Shown one piece after another: positions 10,698 to 19,542 of a DNA stretch of 64,000 nucleotides. The DNA comes from Pseudomonas sp. MIACH. GTDB lineage: Bacteria > Pseudomonadota > Gammaproteobacteria > Pseudomonadales > Pseudomonadaceae. Numbering within the stretch: the stretch's first letter is position 1; every line of letters begins with the position of its first letter. The position numbers and the translations under genes are program-made. The DNA is taken from positions 1 through 64,000 of the forward strand of contig NZ_LHVO01000052.1 in assembly GCF_001269925.1 (NCBI RefSeq), written 5' to 3'. The notes below the pieces were generated by a model that saw only the letters and a list, made by a program, of their open reading frames with translations, did no database searches and was not told where the DNA came from.

Positions 10698-12393
10698 CTT
10701 GGGGCGCTGGGTCCCGGTGGCCGGACAACGCCCGCAGCACATCCTGGCTCGGCCCGAACGCCTGCAAACGCCCTTCGTTGAGCACCAGCAACTTGTCGGC
10801 CTGGGCCAAGGCCGAAGAACGGTGGGTCACCAGCACTACACTGCTGCCCTGCGCCTTCATCTGCACAATGGCGCTGGCCAGCGCAGCTTCGCCGACGGTG
10901 TCGAGGTTGGAGTTGGGCTCGTCCAGCACGATCAGCCGCGGCCCGCCGTACAGCGCACGCGCCAGGGCCACCCGTTGTTTCTGGCCACCGGACAGGCCAC
11001 CCCCGTTATCGCCCAGGACCGTGTCGTAACCGTGGGGCAGCCGCAGGATCAATTCGTGTACGCCGGCTTGTTGCGCAGCCTTCACCACCCACTCGGGGTC
11101 GGCCTCGCGAAAGCGTGCGATGTTGTCGGCGATACTGCCGCTGAACAGTTCGATGTCCTGGGGCAGATAGCCGATGTGCGGGCCGAGGTCGTCGCGGTCC
11201 CAACGATGGATGTCCGCGCCATCCAAACGCACGGTGCCAGCCAGGGTCGGCCACACGCCCACCAGCACGCGGGCCAGGGTAGATTTGCCGGAGCCGGAGG
11301 CGCCGAGCACGCCCAGCACTTCGCCGGCGCCAAGGGTGAAGCTGACCTGATGCAGGGTGGGCATGCGCCGCCCGGGCGGGCCCGCGCTGACCTGTTCAAA
11401 GCTGACCTGGCCCTTGGGCGCCGGTAATTTCATCTGCTCCACTTCCGGCGGGAACTCGCGCAGCAATTCGTCCAGGCGCTGGTAGGCCAGCTTGGCCGAA
11501 CTCCATTGCTTCCAGACCGCAATCAGCTGGTCGATGGGGCTGAGTACGCGGCCCATCAGGATCGAGCCCGCGATCATCATCCCGGCGGTCATATCGCCCT
11601 TGATCACCAACAGTGCGCCCAGGCCCAGCACCAGGGATTGCAGGCACAGGCGCAAGGACTTGCTCAGAGAAGTGATCACCGAGCCGGTATCACTGGCTGT
11701 GTTCTGCAAACCCAGGAACTGCGAATGCACGGCGAACCAGCGGTGGCGCAACGCGCCGAGCATGCCCATGGCCTGGATGGTTTCGGCGTTGTGCAAATGG
11801 CTGGTGGCCAGTTGCGTCGACTGTTGGGAAAAACCACTGGCCTCGCCCAATGGCTTTTTCGTCAGGTATTCGTTGAGGCACGCAAGGCCGATCAACAGCA
11901 GCGCGCCGGCCGTGGCCAACACCCCGAGCCAGACGTTGAAGAGGAAAATCACCAACAGGTAGATGGGAAACCACGGCGCATCGAAGAACGCGAACAGCGC
12001 CGGTCCGGTGATGAATTGACGGATATGGGTCAGGTCGCCCAAGGATTGCCCGGCATGCCCCTGGCCGCGCTGCAGGTTGCGTTCGAACGCGGCCTTGTAC
12101 ACGCGCAAGTTGAAACGCCGTTCCAACTGGCTGCCAATACGGATCACGATAAAACTGCGGATCACTTCGAGCAGGCCAATAAAAGCAAAGAAGCCCACGA
12201 CCATCAGCGTCAACATCACCAGGGTGGTTTCATTCTGGGAGGACAGCACACGGTCATACACTTGCAGCATGTAAATCGACGGCACCAGCATCAACAGGTT
12301 AATCAATGCCGTGAAGCAGCCAACGCTGATCAAGATGCTCTTGTATTCACCCAGCGCCTTGAATAAGGGCGCAACTGCATGGGGCTTGGCCAT
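10666..12393 (-). CDS. aprD: ABC transporter ATPase/permease of the type I protease/lipase exporter
   Basis: A 575-aa PrtD/AprD-type exporter. The N-terminal membrane domain has about six helices (from ILISVGCFTALINLLMLVPS). It is followed by a nucleotide-binding domain with Walker A (GASGSGKST), signature (LSGGQKQR) and Walker B (LIVLDEP). It drives ATP-dependent secretion of AprX and LipA in one step across both membranes. ATG 12393 follows AAGGAAG; the longer frame to 12417 lacks a better site. Oddity: the last ten residues (GRSELAREGH) are encoded by one arm of the REPIN at 10600-10697, so the natural C-terminus was probably replaced when the repeat arrived. This tail is beyond the conserved domain and probably harmless. 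Confidence 0.95.
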   Translation of the reverse strand: MAKPHAVAPLFKALGEYKSILISVGCFTALINLLMLVPSIYMLQVYDRVLSSQNETTLVMLTLMVVGFFAFIGLLEVIRSFIVIRIGSQLERRFNLRVYKAAFERNLQRGQGHAGQSLGDLTHIRQFITGPALFAFFDAPWFPIYLLVIFLFNVWLGVLATAGALLLIGLACLNEYLTKKPLGEASGFSQQSTQLATSHLHNAETIQAMGMLGALRHRWFAVHSQFLGLQNTASDTGSVITSLSKSLRLCLQSLVLGLGALLVIKGDMTAGMMIAGSILMGRVLSPIDQLIAVWKQWSSAKLAYQRLDELLREFPPEVEQMKLPAPKGQVSFEQVSAGPPGRRMPTLHQVSFTLGAGEVLGVLGASGSGKSTLARVLVGVWPTLAGTVRLDGADIHRWDRDDLGPHIGYLPQDIELFSGSIADNIARFREADPEWVVKAAQQAGVHELILRLPHGYDTVLGDNGGGLSGGQKQRVALARALYGGPRLIVLDEPNSNLDTVGEAALASAIVQMKAQGSSVVLVTHRSSALAQADKLLVLNEGRLQAFGPSQDVLRALSGHRDPAPQGRSELAREGH

Positions 12394-12498
12394 ATGTTCT
12401 GATCTTCCTTGAACCAAATTACGCGCATAAGTTGCCCGCCCGTCCTTTTATAGCGGCCTGCCAACTAATGACATCGAGTTATAGCGTTATAGCAATAA

Positions 12499-12867
12499 CT
12501 AAGGCACCCGTTTTAGTTCAACCACGGCGCCGGACTTCGTACGTGCCTGATACTCACCTTCTTTCTGACGATTCAGGTGGGTGATCCCGCTGCCTTCGGC
12601 ATTGAATAGCCAGATACCGTCCGGGGTGGGCGACCACGTACGGGGAGTATCACCAAGCCATTGCGCGGCACAGGCCACATCGCCGCCCAGGGCATTGGCC
12701 TGTTCAAGCAGGTCGAGGGCACACGCCTGATCCTGCTGGTGCAACTGCCAGTGCCCGGCCAGTTGGGCGCTGGTGGGTAAAACAAGACTGCTCGCCATTG
12801 CGTGGGCTCCTGCCGACACGAACATCACCTGCAACACGCAGGCGATCACATTGTAAAAACGCTGCAT
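12499..12867 (-). CDS. inh: Periplasmic serralysin inhibitor
   Basis: A 122-aa protein with an N-terminal signal peptide; mature start near residue 25, AlaSerSerLeu. It matches the Inh/AprI family, 10-11 kDa beta-barrel inhibitors whose N-terminal Ser-Leu strand enters the active-site cleft of AprA-type metalloproteases. Two cysteines (C49 and C66) can form the conserved disulfide, and the family pattern GHWQL and CAAQWL is visible. It protects the cell from leaked protease. It lies 49 bp after aprX, separated by a strong hairpin that probably lowers its expression relative to the protease. Confidence 0.92.
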   Translation of the reverse strand: MQRFYNVIACVLQVMFVSAGAHAMASSLVLPTSAQLAGHWQLHQQDQACALDLLEQANALGGDVACAAQWLGDTPRTWSPTPDGIWLFNAEGSGITHLNRQKEGEYQARTKSGAVVELKRVP

Positions 12868-12886
12868 CTGTACGCTCCAGCCGGGA

Positions 12887-12910
12887 GGCGCGGCGCTTGA
12901 GCGCCGCGCC
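12887..12910. terminator. Perfect 10-bp hairpin between aprX and inh
   Basis: GGCGCGGCGC and GCGCCGCGCC are separated by a four-base loop (TTGA on the plus strand). It starts seven bases after the aprX stop on the coding strand and has no uridine tract. It therefore fits a partial terminator or an mRNA 3'-end stabiliser that makes aprX transcript more abundant than inh-aprDEF-lipA. Confidence 0.75.
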
Positions 12911-12916
12911 CGTGGA

Positions 12917-14350
12917 TCATGCCACGATGTCGCTGACCGCTGCCTGGCCGACGGTGGTGACGAGGAAATCCGCCACGCCGTGCCCGGAGAAGTCGACTGC
13001 CAGGGTACCCAGGTTGGTGCCTGCCGCGTAGCTCAACACCGCATCGCCGGCATGCCCGGTGAAGGCATTGACGAAGGTCAGGCCGGCCCCTTTGGTGATG
13101 CCGCTGAGGTCGATCTTGTCGGAGCCCGAGGTGAAGTCAAAGATCTTGTCCGCCGCCCCTGGCTTGGAATCGGAACTGGCACCGAACACAAACGTGTCGT
13201 TGCCCGCGCCGCCCCACAGTTGGTCCGCGCCGCCGCCACCGTAGATGAGGTCGTTGCCGGCGCCACCCTTGATCACGTTGGCCGCGTTATTGCCGATGAT
13301 CAGGTCGTTGCCCGCACCGCCGAACGCGTTCTCGATGGTCACGCCCTTGGCGATGGAGACGTTGCCCACCAGGCCGCCAACGTCAGAGAACGAGGCCTCA
13401 TTGAGGTTGATCTTCTGGTTCTGGGTGAAGCCGGAGAAGTCCAGGGTGTCGTTGCCGCCACCGTCCCAGACCGAGAACACCAGCTTGTCGGCGTTGGAAG
13501 TGGCGCTGAGGAAATCGCGCCCGGTGTTGGAGTTGAACCCGTAGGTGGTGTCGCCGGCACGGGTGTTGTAGTTGGCACCGTAGAGCTTCTGGATCGCGGC
13601 GATGTCGTCGATCAGCGGGCCAGAGGCATAGGCCTCAACCCCGCCTTTACTGAAGTTCTGGTTGGTGTTGCTCTCGCTCCAGTAGCTCATGAGGCTGTAG
13701 CCGCGCGTGTCCTGTCCATAGGTCGCGTCTTTGTAGGTAGGGGCGCCTTCGCCGGCGTTGTAGTCGCCAGGGTGAGCCAGGCCCAGGGTGTGGCCGATTT
13801 CGTGGGTCAGGGTCTGCCGGCCATAGTTGTTCAGGTCCGGGGTCTTGTTCGGCGTGTAGCTGTTGTTGGTCAGGTACCACGAAGTGCCGTCGTAGCCTGC
13901 ACCGGTGCCGGGCAGGTAGGCGAAGGCTGCCGCGCCGTCCTGGCCGCTGCTGTAGTTGCCAAACGTCATGTGGCCGTCACCGCCGGTGGCTTTCTCGGTG
14001 AAGGTGACGTTGGCCACGTCCGACCAGGATTGCATGGCCAGGGCGGCCTGGGCTTTCTGCTGGGCGTTGAACTGGCTGAAGCCCGAGATACCATGTTTGT
14101 TCATGGTGCTCGAGGACGCCGACGTCAGGAAGGTGTAGGTCAGGTCGATCTTGCCGTTGCCATCAAAGTCCCGGTACGCGGCGCCGTCGCGCAGCAACTG
14201 GGTCGCGGCCTGGTCAACGGTGTAGGAGGGTTTGCCATTGATCGTGAGGTTGCCGCCACGGTCATACAGATGGCTGAAGCTATCGATTTGCGAGTAAGCG
14301 GTGCTGGCTTGCGCCGCCGACACGATAGCCTTGTCTTTTACTTTTGACAT
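12917..14350 (-). CDS. aprX: Secreted alkaline metalloprotease (serralysin, M10B)
   Basis: A 477-aa zinc metalloprotease, called AprX in P. fluorescens and AprA in P. aeruginosa. The zinc site is HEIGHTLGLAH (H183, H187, H193) and the Met-turn is SLMSYW. The C-terminal half holds RTX calcium repeats (GGAGNDLIIGN, GGAGNDLIYGGGGADQ, GGAGNDTFVFG) and the M10 C-terminal domain. It ends DFLVTTVGQAAVSDIVA, a typical type I secretion signal (hydrophobic, no cysteine). A short propeptide rather than a signal peptide is present. ATG 14350 follows AAGGAAG. First gene of the operon with inh, aprDEF and lipA. This is the classic heat-stable protease of milk spoilage strains. Confidence 0.97.
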   Translation of the reverse strand: MSKVKDKAIVSAAQASTAYSQIDSFSHLYDRGGNLTINGKPSYTVDQAATQLLRDGAAYRDFDGNGKIDLTYTFLTSASSSTMNKHGISGFSQFNAQQKAQAALAMQSWSDVANVTFTEKATGGDGHMTFGNYSSGQDGAAAFAYLPGTGAGYDGTSWYLTNNSYTPNKTPDLNNYGRQTLTHEIGHTLGLAHPGDYNAGEGAPTYKDATYGQDTRGYSLMSYWSESNTNQNFSKGGVEAYASGPLIDDIAAIQKLYGANYNTRAGDTTYGFNSNTGRDFLSATSNADKLVFSVWDGGGNDTLDFSGFTQNQKINLNEASFSDVGGLVGNVSIAKGVTIENAFGGAGNDLIIGNNAANVIKGGAGNDLIYGGGGADQLWGGAGNDTFVFGASSDSKPGAADKIFDFTSGSDKIDLSGITKGAGLTFVNAFTGHAGDAVLSYAAGTNLGTLAVDFSGHGVADFLVTTVGQAAVSDIVA

Positions 14351-14716
14351 AAACGTACTTCCTTGTTTGCAAGTGCATCAGTCTTTGATCGATAGGAACC
14401 CCGCGGGCGAGATCGTCCTATCACTCGCCTCTTTTGAAGGCGTCACGAAACTGACACAACTTGAAATCTTTCGTCTACATCTTTTCCTGCATGAAAACTG
14501 GCCAATAAACATCGCCAACAAGTTTGGCGCCGTATCTATTGGGCAGCGGTGCCTTTGTCTGACAAAAGACACCGGGTACTTATTTAAATATTAAATAACG
14601 TTAAGGCCGCTCAAGTTGAGCGGCACACTTGATAATTGGATCCACTATATTGTCACCGTGTCATTGGCAACATTAAACAGCCACTATCTATATGATTATA
14701 TCGGCGCTGTCCCCTA
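14351..14716. promoter_or_regulatory. Upstream regulatory region of the apr-lip operon
   Basis: No gene is visible in 366 bp. The aprX-proximal part should hold the operon promoter; I could not assign -35/-10 boxes with confidence. The distal part contains the hairpin at 14606-14624. Confidence 0.55.
14606..14624 (-). terminator. Hairpin downstream of the aminopeptidase operon
   Basis: GCCGCTCAA and TTGAGCGGC are separated by one base. Read on the minus strand it lies about 90 bp after the aminopeptidase stop and is followed by CTTAACGTTATTT, so it is a plausible terminator insulating aprX from the upstream operon. Confidence 0.6.
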
Positions 14717-15826
14717 TTACCGGGGCACACACCAGCCAGTGTTATGCAGTGCCTGTAACAACGTTTCACTTTTCAAGCCCGGCACCTGTACGCCGTCGTC
14801 GGTCACCATGTCTTCGCCAGCCAGGATCGCGTTGATGATGGCCTCCTCGACCGCCTCCGCCGCCGCGCTGAAGAGCGGTGAGATATGGTCGTTATTCACC
14901 ATCTGCAAGGTGCTGCTCAACGGCAGGCCCTTGCGCGCGTAATCTGCTGGCGGCAAATCCTGGTTGCCGGTGGCGAAGGCCAGGAACAGGTCGCCGCTGG
15001 AATCCTCGGTGCCACCGCCGGTGCGCGCGATGCCGATCGACGCGCGTTGGGCCAGACGCTGGCACTGGTGTGGCAGCAAGGGCGCGTCAGTGGCGATGAT
15101 CACCACGATCGAGCCCATGCCCGGCGTGCCCCGTTCGGCAAAGGGTGACGGAATGTCCATCAACTGGCGGCCCACCGGATAGCCGTCGACCCGCAGTTCC
15201 TGGCGCTTGCCGTGGTTGGCCTGCACCAGCACGCCGACGGTCCAGCCGCCCTGCTCCGCCGACAAACGACGCGAGGCGCTGCCGATACCGCCCTTGAATT
15301 CATGGCAGATCATCCCGGTGCCGCCGCCCACCGCGCCTTCTTGCACAGGGCCGGCCTCTGCGTTGTTCAACGCCTCGCGTACATGCTCAGGCTGCACATG
15401 CTGGCCCCAGATATCGTTGAGCAGGCCGTCGTAGGTTTCCATCACCACCGGCATGCACCAGTATACCGCCGGGTCCGCCAGGCGCTCGCGCTCCAGGGCT
15501 ATCAGGGTGTCGCGCACAATACCGATGCTGTGGGTGTTGGTGATGGCCAGCGGCGTGGTCAACAGGCCCGCCTCGCTGATCCATTCCAGGCCCGTGGCGT
15601 CGCCGTTGCCGTTAAGCACGTGATACCCGGCAAAGCACGGTTGCAGCCGCGCTTCACCGGCGCGCGGCTGGACCACGCTGACACCGGTGCGTACCTGTTT
15701 GCCGTCGATGCGCGTCTTGAGGGTACTGTGACCGACCCGCACTCCGGGGACATCGGTGATGGCATTCAACTCACCGGGCGTGCCCAGCCCCAATGTGATG
15801 CCCAGTTGACGTGCTCGCATATCCAC
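14717..15826 (-). CDS. P1 family peptidase (DmpA-type L-aminopeptidase/D-esterase)
   Basis: A 369-aa N-terminal-nucleophile hydrolase of the DmpA/BapA family. These enzymes self-cleave at Gly-Ser, and the new N-terminal Ser hydrolyses D-, L- or beta-aminopeptides. The expected site is visible as GMG/SIVVIIATDAPL with Ser239. Other conserved elements are GVRVGHSTL near the N-terminus and GGGTGMICHEFKGG. It starts 3 bp after the APC permease gene, so import and hydrolysis of small (perhaps beta- or D-amino acid) peptides or amides may be linked. The substrate cannot be read from the sequence. Confidence 0.9.
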   Translation of the reverse strand: MDMRARQLGITLGLGTPGELNAITDVPGVRVGHSTLKTRIDGKQVRTGVSVVQPRAGEARLQPCFAGYHVLNGNGDATGLEWISEAGLLTTPLAITNTHSIGIVRDTLIALERERLADPAVYWCMPVVMETYDGLLNDIWGQHVQPEHVREALNNAEAGPVQEGAVGGGTGMICHEFKGGIGSASRRLSAEQGGWTVGVLVQANHGKRQELRVDGYPVGRQLMDIPSPFAERGTPGMGSIVVIIATDAPLLPHQCQRLAQRASIGIARTGGGTEDSSGDLFLAFATGNQDLPPADYARKGLPLSSTLQMVNNDHISPLFSAAAEAVEEAIINAILAGEDMVTDDGVQVPGLKSETLLQALHNTGWCVPR

Positions 15827-15829
15827 TCC

Positions 15830-17194
15830 TTACAATTTCTGAAACGCCGGACTTAACCGGCCACTGATGCAATACAGAATCACCGACAGGGCCAGCAAGC
15901 CGATGATGATCATGATGTCGCGCACTGACGCCGCCATCAGCAAGGTCACCAGTAGGTAGCCGGCGCCCAGCACAGCCGCCAGTGCCGGCAGCGGCCATAG
16001 CGGCATGCGATACGGATGCTCGCGATCACGCAACCGCACCCGGCTCATCAACGCGCTCAACGCCACCACCAGGTACACCAGCATGATCAGCAATACGCTG
16101 AACGAGGTGAGGTCGGCCAGGTTAGAGCTGAAGCTCAGCAGCGCCGATGGAATCGCCAGGAACAGCGTAGCCAGCCAGGGTGAATCCCAGCGCGGGTGGA
16201 TACGTGTGAACAGTTTGTTGATGCCGGGCGTCCACAGCGCATCGCGCCCGCTGCTGAACACTACGCGGCCGATCTGGATCACGATGGCGACAATGGCGTT
16301 GAATACCGACAGGAAGATCCCCGCACTGACCAGGCGCGACAGGGTTTCGTTGCCATGGCTGGTCAAGAGGTAGCCGATGGGGTCCGGGCTGCTGATCATC
16401 GCACTCAGCGACGGCGCGCCGATCAACAGCGCAGTGATGGGGATCAGCTCGATCACCACCACCAGCCCCAGTGACCACAGCACCGCTTTGTGTACGCCCT
16501 TGCCGCCGCATTTCATGTCCTCGGCCAACAACACCGCCGGGCCGTATCCGTTGTAGGAAAACAGACCGATTCCCACTGCGCCGATCACCAGGGCCCAGGG
16601 CGCCAGGTGCAACACGCCGTTTTCGACGATCTGGGGTTGAAACAGCACACTGGCCGGCTGTACCGGGTTGCCGAAGCCAATCACGACGATCACCAGCAGT
16701 GCCGCCACTTCCAGCAGCAGGCAGGTGCCGGTGATCCAGGCATTGAGCTTGATATTGAGGATGCCCAGGGCGTAACTGCAGACCACGATCACCAGGGCGA
16801 CAGCCTGTGAGTCGAACGTCGTGCCAAGGGCATTATTCAGGTACGTCGCCGCGCCCGTGGCCAGGACCGGCGGGATAAACAGCAGCATCACCAGCACGGT
16901 GAGGAACGTCGCGTAGCCGGCCATGCCGCCGAACACGCGCTTGGCATACACATACTCGCCACCGGCGCTGTTATGCGCGCGTCCCAGTTCGGCGTAGCAG
17001 AAGGCAAACATCAATGCCAGCAAGCCGGCCATCACAAAGGCAAGGAACACGCCGCTGCCGGCCTCTTGGATGGCAAAGGGGGCAATCACGAACACCGAGC
17101 TGGCGGGGGTCACCGCTGACACGGTAATGGCCACTACGTCGAAGACACTCAAGGTCGGTTTCAGTACGCCGTCGGGCGCTGGGGATGTGCTCAT
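15830..17194 (-). CDS. APC superfamily amino acid permease
   Basis: A 454-aa inner-membrane transporter with about 12 hydrophobic helices and the APC N-terminal pattern (VFDVVAITVSAVTPASSVFVIAP; EAGSGVFLAFVMAGL). GGEYVYAKRVFGG is the helix 3 region. It is the first gene of a two-gene operon with the DmpA-type peptidase (3 bp gap) and is divergent from the LuxR-type regulator. That arrangement suggests import of an amino acid or small amide under control of that regulator. A GAGGATAACGAG sequence precedes the ATG at 17194. Confidence 0.9.
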   Translation of the reverse strand: MSTSPAPDGVLKPTLSVFDVVAITVSAVTPASSVFVIAPFAIQEAGSGVFLAFVMAGLLALMFAFCYAELGRAHNSAGGEYVYAKRVFGGMAGYATFLTVLVMLLFIPPVLATGAATYLNNALGTTFDSQAVALVIVVCSYALGILNIKLNAWITGTCLLLEVAALLVIVVIGFGNPVQPASVLFQPQIVENGVLHLAPWALVIGAVGIGLFSYNGYGPAVLLAEDMKCGGKGVHKAVLWSLGLVVVIELIPITALLIGAPSLSAMISSPDPIGYLLTSHGNETLSRLVSAGIFLSVFNAIVAIVIQIGRVVFSSGRDALWTPGINKLFTRIHPRWDSPWLATLFLAIPSALLSFSSNLADLTSFSVLLIMLVYLVVALSALMSRVRLRDREHPYRMPLWPLPALAAVLGAGYLLVTLLMAASVRDIMIIIGLLALSVILYCISGRLSPAFQKL

Positions 17195-17392
17195 CTCGTT
17201 ATCCTCTGTCGTTGTTCTTGGTGTGAGGCAGAAACGAAAGGTCTGAAGTGACGGGATATGTTTCCCGCTGAATGATGCCGACGGTAACCGCTGGGTTTAT
17301 GCCAGCCAATTCCCCTATTGGCGTACTCCCCTTGACGACACCCGGTAAAAGCCGAACCCTTGGCCGATCTTTTACTGGCGGGAGCCTGCTAC
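17195..17392. promoter_or_regulatory. Divergent promoter region, permease/peptidase versus LuxR regulator
   Basis: 198 bp shared upstream region of two divergent transcription units. It is the expected binding region of the LuxR-type regulator. I did not find an unambiguous dyad. Confidence 0.45.
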
Positions 17393-18178
17393 ATGAGCCT
17401 GTTTCGTGAAGTCGGCATGCACGCCGGCCTGGGCCGCACCGTCGCGTACATCGGCACCGAGCGTTTCTGGAAACAGTTGGTGCTGTTGCTGCACCAGTGC
17501 GTGCCCTTCGATAACGCGCTGGCCATCTTCTATCCCCTTGATGGCCCACCCCAGGCCCTGGAGGAGTACGACGCCCAGCCGAGCAGCAAACCGGCGTCGA
17601 TGCTGGCGTACCTCAATGGCCTGTATTTGCTCGATCCGTTTTTCCAGGCCTGTCGCGAGGGCTATGCCAGTGGCGTGTACCGCCTGGAGGAAGTGGCGCC
17701 GGACCATTTTCGCCAGAGCGAGTATTTCCTCAGCTACTTTCACGACAATGTGCTGGAAGACGAGGTGCAGTTGATCCTGCAGTTGCCGGGCGCAGGTACG
17801 TTGTCGCTGTCGCTGGGCATGCAGCGGCGATTCAGCGCTGAGGAGACCGGGTTGATGACGACCCTGGCGGCCTGGGTGCTGCCGTTGATGCAGCAGCATT
17901 GGCAACAAAGCACCCAGCGCGTGCCGGCCATGGACAGCCAGATCAGGGACGCCTTGAGCCAATTCGGCTGCGGCGTGCTCTCGGACCGCGAACTGGAAAT
18001 CGCCCGCCTGGTGCTGCGCGGGTTCTCGTCCAAGGCCATGGCCGAACGCCTGAATATCTCGCCGGATACGGTGAAGGTGCACCGTCGGCATCTGTACGCG
18101 AAGCTGGATATCTCGTCACAGCCGGAACTGTTTTCGTTGTTTATCCAGTCGTTGGGGCATGACCTTGAAAACCCTTGA
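17393..18178 (+). CDS. LuxR family transcriptional regulator
   Basis: A 261-aa regulator. The C-terminal 60 residues form a LuxR/GerE helix-turn-helix (LSDRELEIARLVLRGFSSKAMAERLN, written here in part: DRELEIARLVLRG; ISPDTVKVHRRHLYAKL). The N-terminal 180 residues are not an obvious autoinducer or receiver domain: there is no phospho-acceptor pattern. It is therefore a one-component regulator with an unknown sensor region. ATG 17393 follows GGGAG; an earlier in-frame start at 17360 has no good site. It is divergent from the permease-peptidase operon, which it probably controls. Confidence 0.88.
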   Translation: MSLFREVGMHAGLGRTVAYIGTERFWKQLVLLLHQCVPFDNALAIFYPLDGPPQALEEYDAQPSSKPASMLAYLNGLYLLDPFFQACREGYASGVYRLEEVAPDHFRQSEYFLSYFHDNVLEDEVQLILQLPGAGTLSLSLGMQRRFSAEETGLMTTLAAWVLPLMQQHWQQSTQRVPAMDSQIRDALSQFGCGVLSDRELEIARLVLRGFSSKAMAERLNISPDTVKVHRRHLYAKLDISSQPELFSLFIQSLGHDLENP

Positions 18179-18276
18179 ACGTATAAAACCCTGAACTTTT
18201 TATATAGGCGCGAAACGATCAAGCAGCGCAATGTTCACGCCTTGATCACCTTCACGCCCTCTTCATTTGGTCGGCA

Positions 18277-18738
18277 TCACCAAAACTTTACATGCGCCGG
18301 CAGTAGTTTTACGTCATCAACTCGGATGGCGAAAAGCGGCCCCTTCTCCGTTAACTTCATGGTAAGCGTACTGAAACCAAAGGGACTATGGGATATATGC
18401 GCGTCGCCCACTTGCTGCGGCGGGCCAATCCGAACATGAACAATTTTTATATCGCTGTCCTTGACCATCTCGGACAAATCAATGCGGTCTTGTTTCGGGT
18501 TGAAGTTAAAGATGATATCGGAGTCATTGTTCAGGGAATCGCTGGCTTTTTCATATTTGAAAGTATTTGCGCCTGGCGCTCCAACCAGTTGGTCACTGCC
18601 TCCGCCGCCGATCAGCGTAGAGTCCTTGCCACGCTGGGCTTCGAGCCGCTCACGGCTGTCGGTACCGCGCAACACGGGGCGGCTATTTTCAGGGTACGTC
18701 CAGTGATTGATGGTAGGAAAACTTTGTACTAAGGCCAT
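18277..18738 (-). CDS. Free-standing serralysin-type C-terminal (M10_C/RTX) domain protein
   Basis: A 153-aa protein that aligns by eye with the end of AprX: a degenerate RTX turn (LIGGGGSDQLVGAPGANTF), then the pattern YEKASDS...SDIIFNFNPKQDRIDLSEM, equivalent to AprX FGASSDS...ADKIFDFTSGSDKIDLSGI. There is no protease or lipase domain, no HExxH motif, and no signal peptide. The last residues (HVKFW) differ from the AprX and LipA secretion ends. Start ATG 18738 follows AAAGG. It may be a small calcium-binding substrate of a type I exporter such as AprDEF, or a decayed RTX enzyme tail. Function unknown. Confidence 0.75.
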   Translation of the reverse strand: MALVQSFPTINHWTYPENSRPVLRGTDSRERLEAQRGKDSTLIGGGGSDQLVGAPGANTFKYEKASDSLNNDSDIIFNFNPKQDRIDLSEMVKDSDIKIVHVRIGPPQQVGDAHISHSPFGFSTLTMKLTEKGPLFAIRVDDVKLLPAHVKFW

Positions 18739-19002
18739 ATTGATTACCTTTCGGAAATGTTTTGATTGGGTGGTGAGACGTGCAGCGCCGAGAAACTTCT
18801 CACGACAAAGACATCAACTTCCAGTCGGATTCTTTAACATCCCATTTCCGAAAAATATCAACGCTTATACAAAACATCATTCAACACTTCTCATCAAGTA
18901 CCGGGTACCGCTTAATGTCGGAATATTGCTACACCACGCAACGCATTTCAGGAAATGAATTAGTGCCCAGGAGCGTAGGGCAATGCCCCACCTCCCTGGT
19001 AA

Positions 19003-19437
19003 TCAACGGTTGACACCCGTCAGCTCGAACTCCACTTTGATCATGAACGTTCTGGTGTTGTCTTTCGTCCAAAACTCCAGTGTTCCTGCGATGACCGGCT
19101 CAGGGTCATCCGTCCTCGTCAAGTCCAAATGCCCCTTCGTTGCGTTCAGTCCATCTTCACCACCCCCCCTCAGAGGACGATAGGAAAAGTACTGAACCAT
19201 TGGGTGGTTAAATTCATAAGAGCCGCTTTTCGCATCCTTGTCTTTGAGTTGCACCGAAATGACTGATCTGGCCGGAAAGCCGTCAGTCATATGCGCAAAA
19301 AAGCGTAATGAGCCTTGCATCTCATCACGATAGACATAATCTGATTCGAACGGTTCTTCCTTGCCATTTATGGTTACCGCGCCTTTCATATAACCTTTCG
19401 TAACGTTATCGGGTTTCACGTCATATTCGTTGCTCAT
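19003..19437 (-). CDS. Hypothetical protein, 144 aa
   Basis: I do not recognise this family. It is a soluble, beta-rich, acidic protein (about equal D/E and K/R, several aromatic residues: RFFAHMTDGFPARSV, MVQYFSYRPL, GTLEFWTKDNTRTFM) with no signal peptide, membrane segment or cysteine. A strong Shine-Dalgarno sequence (GGAGAGGG) precedes the ATG at 19437, which supports that it is real. It lies upstream of the free-standing M10_C domain gene on the same strand, with about 260 bp between, so joint expression is possible but not shown. Confidence 0.65.
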   Translation of the reverse strand: MSNEYDVKPDNVTKGYMKGAVTINGKEEPFESDYVYRDEMQGSLRFFAHMTDGFPARSVISVQLKDKDAKSGSYEFNHPMVQYFSYRPLRGGGEDGLNATKGHLDLTRTDDPEPVIAGTLEFWTKDNTRTFMIKVEFELTGVNR

Positions 19438-19542
19438 GACCCTCTCCTATCAACAGTTGAACGTGAACGGTCATTAAACACTCGGCGTTGAAAAAAATAA
19501 CCTGTCAGAAATAACAGTCTAGACAGGCGATTTTTTATGCTT

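Noticed and set aside
12980..14347. 455-codon open frame on the plus strand
   Set aside because: Antisense shadow of aprX; the minus-strand product has an unmistakable serralysin zinc site.
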